Assembly: GCA_018814055.1 (NCBI GenBank)
Contig: JAHJAL010000137.1
Coordinates: 1-5,094, forward strand
Length of the DNA: 5,094 bases
Reading direction: 5' to 3'
Source of the DNA: Patescibacteria group bacterium
GTDB taxonomy: Bacteria; Patescibacteriota; JAHJAL01
Shown here: positions 1-3,822 of the stretch, one piece after another
Layout of the letters: every line of letters starts with the position of its first letter
Position numbering within the stretch: the stretch's first letter is position 1
Made by a program: the position numbers and the translations under genes
Notes under the pieces: generated by a model
What the model was told of the DNA's origin: nothing
What the model saw: the letters and a program-made list of their open reading frames with translations, nothing else
The model's database searches: none

Positions 1-264
1 ATTAGGGAGGAGAAAACTGGGAAAGGTGTAAAGCTATGATCAGGGATTATAAAAAAAGATTGGTATATTAATAACAAGGATAAGTTTTTAGGAATTATTG
101 AAGATTTGGAGAAAGAACATATATTTTTGGTTCCAAATGGTGCTTTAGAAAGTTGGTTTACTAATGAGGACGGTGAGCTTTATGATGAAGTAGAAAATGT
201 AGTTAAAAATCCTTATTATATTCAGTTTATGGATAAAATTGTGGAGAGTATGTTCAATGAATAA
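1..264 (+). pseudogene. 3' end of a frameshifted gene, possibly an OLD/TOPRIM-type ATPase remnant
   Basis: The last 69 codons (58-264, stop TAA) read as a protein-like sequence with the core HIFLVPNGALESWF at 118-159, but this frame is closed by TGA at 37-39 and has no ATG or plausible ribosome site near its beginning, so it is not an independent gene. The frame one base away (6-56) reads ENWERCKAMIRDYKK and joins smoothly to DWYINNKDKF if the seven-A run at 51-57 is read as six. I therefore see one broken gene whose 5' part lies outside the window. A TAG at 3-5 closes the upstream frame too, so a further lesion is possible. The 'hydrophobic strand, PxGxLE, aromatic' pattern recalls the C-terminal TOPRIM region of OLD-family ATPase/nucleases. 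That resemblance is from memory and weak. The gene end overlaps the next ATG by 8 bp, so the two were probably once co-transcribed. Confidence 0.45.
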
Positions 265-602
265 TAATTGTTTTCAATACTCCACCCAATTCCAAATCCC
301 AGATTCTGATCTGGAGTTTTTGGATAAGATTTCTCTGACTTTTAATAACAAAAAATACCCGATTCCCGCCCCTACTCTTTGCCCTCAATGTCGACAAAGA
401 CGTCGCTTGGCTATGAGGAACAAGAGGGTGTTGTATGAAAGGCAGTGTGATTGTGGGAGAATTACGAATGACGAATGACGAATGGAGAAAGGCAGGTTGG
501 TTGTGATCATGGGGGGCAATGCTCGAATATTTTTGAAACAACATATGAGCCGGGTAAGGGGAGGGTTTATTGTGAGGGTGTTATCAGAAATTAATATTGT
601 AG
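257..602 (+). pseudogene. Small CPR-type zinc-ribbon protein, broken by two frameshifts
   Basis: The ATG at 257 overlaps the previous stop. Frame 2 reads 73 codons to TGA at 476-478: an FQI-PDSDLEFLDKI segment, then LCPQC (Cys pair), RRRLAMRNKR, LYERQCDC. This aligns with residues 22-75 of the intact gene at 3823, so the two are paralogues. The homology continues in frame 1 at 485-579 with GCDHGGQCSNIFETTYEP and RVYCEG, and then in frame 3 at 579-602 with CYQKLIL and stop TAG. Two indels explain everything: two extra copies of a 7-bp repeat (464-484) and one missing base in the G run at 576-578. The repaired protein would be about 111 residues with a Cys pair at the middle, CDC, CDHGGQC and YCEGCY, which fits a short metal-binding protein. 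The first zinc pair is damaged too: where the paralogue has C-x2-C this one has C5-x2-Y8. Function is unknown; expression from the first frame would give only a truncated zinc finger. Confidence 0.7.
464..484 (+). repeat. Heptamer tandem repeat (ACGAATG)x3 inside the zinc-ribbon gene
   Basis: Three perfect head-to-tail copies of ACGAATG occupy 464-470, 471-477 and 478-484, inside the decayed coding sequence. With three copies the reading frame meets TGA at 476-478. With one copy (14 bp fewer) the frame continues as CDCGRITNGERQVGCDHGG. Expansion by replication slippage is therefore the simplest cause of this frameshift. From memory, CATTCGT-type short tandem stretches recur between genes in candidate-phylum genomes, so this may belong to a dispersed repeat family. 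Confidence 0.9.
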
Positions 603-689
603 AGGCTTGATTTATCAAGCCGATTTGCGCCCGAAAGTTGCAGGCTGCAGGTTGTGGCGGGAGGGTTTGATAAATCAAACCAGTACAAT
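596..689. mobile_element. 94-bp REP/BIME-like element: two inverted hairpins with imperfect terminal inverted repeats
   Basis: The outer 26 bases at each end (596-621 and 664-689) are inverted copies matching at 22 of 26 positions. Each contains a perfect hairpin with 8-bp arms and a 2-base loop: GGCTTGAT/ATCAAGCC (604-621) and GGTTTGAT/ATCAAACC (664-681). The third base pair is C-G in one and T-A in the other, a compensatory difference that keeps the stem. GTAG stands at 599-602 just 5' of the left hairpin (GTAC in the mirrored right copy), as in REP sequences recognised by RAYT (TnpA-REP) transposases. The spacer holds degenerate 7-bp units (637-657, GTTGCAG, GCTGCAG, GTTGTGG). There is no transposase gene in the window and no clean target duplication. 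No T run follows either hairpin, so these are not ordinary terminators. The left end supplies the TAG of the decayed zinc-ribbon gene. Confidence 0.7.
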
Positions 690-717
690 GGAATTTAATT
701 TATTATTCATAATATTT

Positions 718-751
718 TTGTCTTGAATTAATATTGGTGTGTTACAATAAT
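718..751 (+). promoter_or_regulatory. Possible sigma70-type promoter of the Bro-N/DinD-like gene
   Basis: TTGAAT (723-728) is followed after 17 bases by AATAAT (746-751). A second reading pairs TTGTCT (718-723) with TACAAT (743-748) at 19 bases. The surrounding DNA is AT-rich and lies 35-68 bases ahead of the ATG at 786. A similar TTTTTG-CTTGAAT stretch precedes the next promoter region. Position and composition support a promoter, but the exact hexamers are uncertain. Confidence 0.4.
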
Positions 752-773
752 AAACAGATGTGTTAATAATAAA
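738..773 (+). repeat. Direct repeat pair over the promoter -10 and leader of the Bro-N/DinD-like gene
   Basis: TGTGTTACAATAATAAA (738-754) and TGTGTTAATAATAAA (759-773) are identical apart from a CA present only in the first copy. Their starts are 21 bp apart, two helical turns. The first copy covers the putative -10, the second ends just before the ribosome site. The placement suits a two-site operator, but no regulator binding is shown and AT-rich duplication by slippage is the alternative. Confidence 0.5.
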
Positions 774-774
774 T

Positions 775-779
775 GGAGG
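775..779 (+). promoter_or_regulatory. Shine-Dalgarno GGAGG deciding the start at 786
   Basis: GGAGG lies 6 bases before the ATG at 786. The in-frame TTG at 780 directly abuts this motif and is too close to use it, so ATG 786 is the start. It is the clearest ribosome site in the window. Confidence 0.85.
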
Positions 780-785
780 TTGATT

Positions 786-1634
786 ATGAAAAATGATGAC
801 CCGGGGATGGTTTTATTTGAAAACTTTCTGATCAGGAGGTACTTTGATGAGAAAAAGGAGAAGTGGTATTTCTCGGTGGTAGATGTGGTGCGGGCTTTGA
901 TCCAACAGGGCGATTTTCAGACGGCAAGAAAGTATTGGAATAAGTTGAAGGAAAGGTTGGTTAAAGAGGGAAGTGAAGTGGTGACAAATTGTCACCGGTT
1001 GCCAATGTTAGCTGCTGATGGGAAAATGCGCGAAACTGATGCAGCGGATGTGGAAACTTTGTTGCGGTTGATTCAGTCAGTGCCGAGTCCAAAAGCGGAA
1101 CCAATTAAGTTGTGGTTGGCAAAGGTGGGATATGAGAGGATGCAAGAGATGAGTGATCCGGAAAAATCTATTGGTCGGGCGAGGAAGAATTGGGAGAAGT
1201 TGGGTAGGACTAAAGAGTGGATTCAGCGACGGATGATGGGACAGGAAACGAGGAATAAATTGACTGATTATTGGTCGGGACATGGGGTGAAAGAGGGAAA
1301 AGAATTTGCGATTTTGACTGATATTATTCACGAGGAGTGGGCGGAGATTGGGGTGAAGGAGCACAAAAATTTGAAGGGGTTAAAAAGGCAGAATTTACGG
1401 GATCATATGACTGAAGCAGAGTTGTTGTTCACGGCTTTAGCGGAAATGTCTTCCAGGCAGATTGCGGAAGTTGATAAGGCCGATGGTCTGGTTGAGAATA
1501 AAGATGCAGGCAAGAAAGGGGGAGTAATTGCTCGGAATGCGAAGAAGGAGTTGGAGAAGAGGACAGGGAAGAAGGTGGTGAGTGGGAATAATTATTTGGG
1601 GGATGAGGAGAGAAATAAAAGATTGGAAAGTTAA
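786..1634 (+). CDS. Bro-N / DinD-like DNA-damage-inducible family protein
   Basis: A 282-residue protein, close in length to E. coli DinD (about 275). Residues about 10-118 form a Bro-N-type domain: WYFSVVDVVRAL (27-38), a helical ARKYWNKLKERL stretch (47-58), VVTNCHRL (65-72) and the hallmark SVPSPKAEP leading into KLWLAKVGYERM (98-119). Residues about 140-230 match the DinD-type C-terminal region, including HKNLKGLKRQNLRDHM (193-208), which recalls the KGLKKNQKILDHM segment of DinD. The tail is basic (KKGG, KKELEKRTGKK). Bro-N domains are known from phage antirepressors and baculovirus BRO proteins and are linked to DNA binding. DinD inhibits RecA in E. coli, but whether this distant relative does so is unknown. 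It appears to be a single-gene unit with its own promoter region. I see no LexA-type box. The coding strand at the 3' end is almost free of C. Confidence 0.88.
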   Translation: MKNDDPGMVLFENFLIRRYFDEKKEKWYFSVVDVVRALIQQGDFQTARKYWNKLKERLVKEGSEVVTNCHRLPMLAADGKMRETDAADVETLLRLIQSVPSPKAEPIKLWLAKVGYERMQEMSDPEKSIGRARKNWEKLGRTKEWIQRRMMGQETRNKLTDYWSGHGVKEGKEFAILTDIIHEEWAEIGVKEHKNLKGLKRQNLRDHMTEAELLFTALAEMSSRQIAEVDKADGLVENKDAGKKGGVIARNAKKELEKRTGKKVVSGNNYLGDEERNKRLES

Positions 1635-1662
1635 TTTTAAATTGGCTTATTTTTATTTTTGC

Positions 1663-1702
1663 TTGAATATAGGTGAGATAATGCTTTAATATTGAATTAA
1701 GG
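1663..1702 (+). promoter_or_regulatory. Possible promoter and small inverted repeat in the 1635-1738 spacer
   Basis: The 104-bp gap between genes is AT-rich. TTGAAT (1663-1668) is followed after 16 bases by TTTAAT (1685-1690). The latter overlaps an inverted repeat (1684-1702, arms TTAAT/ATTAA extended by a G-T and a C-G pair, 5-base loop) that could be an operator or chance. No terminator hairpin is visible after the upstream stop, only T-rich DNA at 1649-1660, so some read-through from the Bro-N gene is possible. Confidence 0.35.
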
Positions 1703-1738
1703 TAGTTTTGGCTGTGTTTGATTTGTTAATTTTTTGTT

Positions 1739-2869
1739 ATGAGAAAAAGCGTAGATGGTTTAAATAAAGTGAGGAATGAGGGTGATTGTGATTTGGAGAG
1801 TATGGTGAGAGATCCGGAAAAATTCCGGGGAATGAGCGATGTAGAGAAATATGAATATATTATGACCAATGATAAGAGTAAGCAGCAATGGCAAAATGTG
1901 TTGCTTGATTATCATTTGAAAGATAATGGTGAAAAGGTGTTTTTTCAGGTTTTACGTGATTATTCAACTCGCGTGGATGAACTTATGAAGGCTATGCCAC
2001 TCGTGGTGGCTTTTGTTAGAAATAAGTTTCCGTATATGGTTGATGGGGGTAATATATTGAATGAGAGTTTGAAAATATCGGATGATATGTGTCGGGCGAT
2101 ATCCAATATCAGGTTGAGGAGCAACGGGATGGAGCCGCGGGAGTATGATGAGATGTTGAGAAGTGGGTATTATCGGGCGGATGTGTGTCCGGAATCGTCG
2201 GATTACTCCGCGTATCGGGTGTCTTCTTTGTATTTTTTTACCAATTTGGCGGAGCATTTGGATCACAAGCGATTTGCGGCATTGAATATGTGGAATCAGG
2301 GAATGATTGATCATGAGGTGATGAAGAAATATCCCTGTATTTATACCGGTAGTGGTGAAGATATCGAGTTTCCCTTGGCTTTGGGGGCGAGAAAAATTGT
2401 GATGTTGGATTTTGATTTTGCCAATGATCCCCGGCTGCGAGAAAATGTGTTTAAAAATATTACTCGAGTAACGGACAAGATGCCGGAGGTGAGAGAGGAT
2501 TGTATGAGTTTTGAATTTGATTTTGGGAAGGGTAAGGAAAAAGTGGAGGTGCGATTGGAGAGCAAAAAGTATGGCAATATCCCTTTTGAAGGTAATCGAG
2601 AGCCGGAGTATGATAAGAGTTTTGTTCGGGCCGAGCAATATGAATTGCCAGATAAGATTGGGATGGTGCTGGGAGCGTTGTCAATGTGTCATGTTTATAA
2701 CGATGAAAGGGTGTGGGATAATTTGGTTGATGGCGGGGTGGCAATAGAGATGCCGGTTTATGAAAAGGTAAATTTGAATCAGGTGGGGTATACCCAGGAA
2801 TACTATGATTACTTGGATGGAGCGAGAGTGATGGTGCTGAAAAAAAAGAAAGTAAATTGTAATTTGTGA
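1739..2869 (+). CDS. Uncharacterised protein with a class I methyltransferase-like Rossmann pattern
   Basis: A 376-residue protein I do not recognise by name. The first 190 residues look helical and contain no motif I can assign. From residue 200 the order of elements fits a class I SAM-dependent methyltransferase fold: a hydrophobic strand into TGSG (CIYTGSGEDIEFPLALGA, 200-217; Gly204, Gly206), a second strand ending in acidic residues 20 residues later (VMLDFDF, Asp224 and Asp226), then PDKIGMVLGAL (304-314), His318, Trp326 and a VDGGVAIE turn and strand (330-337). Motif I is GSG rather than the usual GxGxG, so the site may be divergent or non-catalytic, and no substrate can be named. The ATG at 1739 has no Shine-Dalgarno. 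An in-frame ATG at 1802 follows GGAGAG closely and would remove 21 residues. The gene stops 22 bp before the coiled-coil gene, which suggests co-transcription. Confidence 0.75.
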   Translation: MRKSVDGLNKVRNEGDCDLESMVRDPEKFRGMSDVEKYEYIMTNDKSKQQWQNVLLDYHLKDNGEKVFFQVLRDYSTRVDELMKAMPLVVAFVRNKFPYMVDGGNILNESLKISDDMCRAISNIRLRSNGMEPREYDEMLRSGYYRADVCPESSDYSAYRVSSLYFFTNLAEHLDHKRFAALNMWNQGMIDHEVMKKYPCIYTGSGEDIEFPLALGARKIVMLDFDFANDPRLRENVFKNITRVTDKMPEVREDCMSFEFDFGKGKEKVEVRLESKKYGNIPFEGNREPEYDKSFVRAEQYELPDKIGMVLGALSMCHVYNDERVWDNLVDGGVAIEMPVYEKVNLNQVGYTQEYYDYLDGARVMVLKKKKVNCNL

Positions 2870-2891
2870 GAGTTGATAATTATTGATATAT

Positions 2892-3803
2892 ATGGGATTA
2901 GGAATAGAAAACAAGAAGGTGGAAATAGTAAACACAGAGAATGCAGTTATTAGTTTGGAGAATTGTGAACAAAGAACCATTGAAGACGGTGTGGCCGTAT
3001 TGGCGTATGCGGTGGTGCGGAAAAAAGCGGATTTTTTTCGTTTTCCTTCGGTGAAAGATTTTAAACGGAAAAGCGATTTTTACCGAGATTTTTTGGCTAT
3101 TACCGGGATTGATAGTGTCGATAGAATAAATAATACGAGAAGGTTATTGGTCGAGTGCGGTTGTTTGGAAAAATATCTAAGAGACGGTTGGGAACATAGT
3201 TGGGATTATGTTTTTACTGGTTCATTTCTGAAACATTTAAGTGCAATGTCCTTCGTAAAAATTAATGATGGAGATGGAAGAAAAAATTTATTTAAGAGAA
3301 CAGATAAGGAAGCAGTTTATAGTCGATTATTGATTTTATTATCGGAGAAGTTGCGGGTGGGTCTTTTGAAGAAGGATGTGAATGAGGTCAAGGTTGAGGC
3401 TCGGGGGCGGAAACAGGAAACCAGGGCGGAATTGAGGGAAAAACTGGAGGAGGTTGAATTTTGTCTGAGCCAGAGTAAGGAAGAAATTGAGCTATTGAAG
3501 GCGGCTAACCAGAAATTAAAGGTTGAGAAGGAACAACTTTTGAAAGATAATCGGGTATTAGAAGCACAATCGCAGTTATCGGTGAACAAAATTGAAATAG
3601 GTAAACATCGGGAAATTGTTTTAGCAGTGGAAAATGAAAATAAGAAGAAAGATCGAGAAATTGCTTTGTTAAAGAATCATATTAGATTGATTGAAACAAG
3701 AAAATTTGGTGACAGAAATGATCAATTTGGTAATTGGGATGCGATCGAAGATCCGGAGGAGCGATTGATGAAAGATTGGCCGACGGGTAAAAAAAAGGAA
3801 TAG
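2892..3803 (+). CDS. Uncharacterised protein with unknown N-terminal domain and C-terminal coiled coil
   Basis: A 303-residue soluble protein with no signal peptide or membrane segment. Residues about 15-155 form a compact mixed domain rich in aromatic and basic residues (FFRFPSVKDFKRKSDFYRDF, then RRLLVECGCLEKYL and GWEHSWDYVFTGSFLKHL) that I cannot assign; a winged-helix or other nucleic-acid-binding fold is a guess. Residues about 174-270 are strongly charged with heptad-spaced Leu/Ile/Val (ELREKLEEVEFCL, KEEIELLKAANQKLKVEKEQLL, REIALLKNHIRLI), a typical long coiled coil likely to make dimers. The last 33 residues are a charged, Trp-containing tail. ATG 2892 is chosen because it is the first ATG, but it has no clear ribosome site. 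A TTG at 2883 lies 9 bases after a GAGAG at 2869-2873 and would add three residues. Gaps of 22 and 19 bp to its neighbours support an operon. Confidence 0.75.
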   Translation: MGLGIENKKVEIVNTENAVISLENCEQRTIEDGVAVLAYAVVRKKADFFRFPSVKDFKRKSDFYRDFLAITGIDSVDRINNTRRLLVECGCLEKYLRDGWEHSWDYVFTGSFLKHLSAMSFVKINDGDGRKNLFKRTDKEAVYSRLLILLSEKLRVGLLKKDVNEVKVEARGRKQETRAELREKLEEVEFCLSQSKEEIELLKAANQKLKVEKEQLLKDNRVLEAQSQLSVNKIEIGKHREIVLAVENENKKKDREIALLKNHIRLIETRKFGDRNDQFGNWDAIEDPEERLMKDWPTGKKKE

Positions 3804-3822
3804 TTTGTGGGATAATGGATCT

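Noticed and set aside
40..264. An independent small gene in frame 1
   Set aside because: There is no ATG or ribosome site near the 5' end, while continuity with frame 3 across the A7 run is good.
37..478. Recoding of TGA as glycine (Gracilibacteria/SR1 code), because TGA at 37-39 and 476-478 interrupt protein-like sequence
   Set aside because: Simple indels explain both interruptions with better family continuity. The TGA at 2867-2869 ends a gene at a sensible place, and read-through there would run into the next gene's start in the wrong frame.
604..681. The two hairpins as rho-independent terminators
   Set aside because: Neither stem is followed by a T run, and the paired inverted arrangement with GTAG fits a REP-like element better.
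1814..1828. CCGGAA-AAA-TTCCGG inverted repeat as a regulatory site
   Set aside because: The arms are only 6 bp, it lies within coding sequence (PEKFRG), and it has no partner copy or promoter context.
1964..2638. Long reverse-strand open frame (224 codons)
   Set aside because: It is antisense to the 1739 gene, is rich in His, Ile and Pro as expected from the complement of a G-rich coding strand, and shows no motif or ribosome site.
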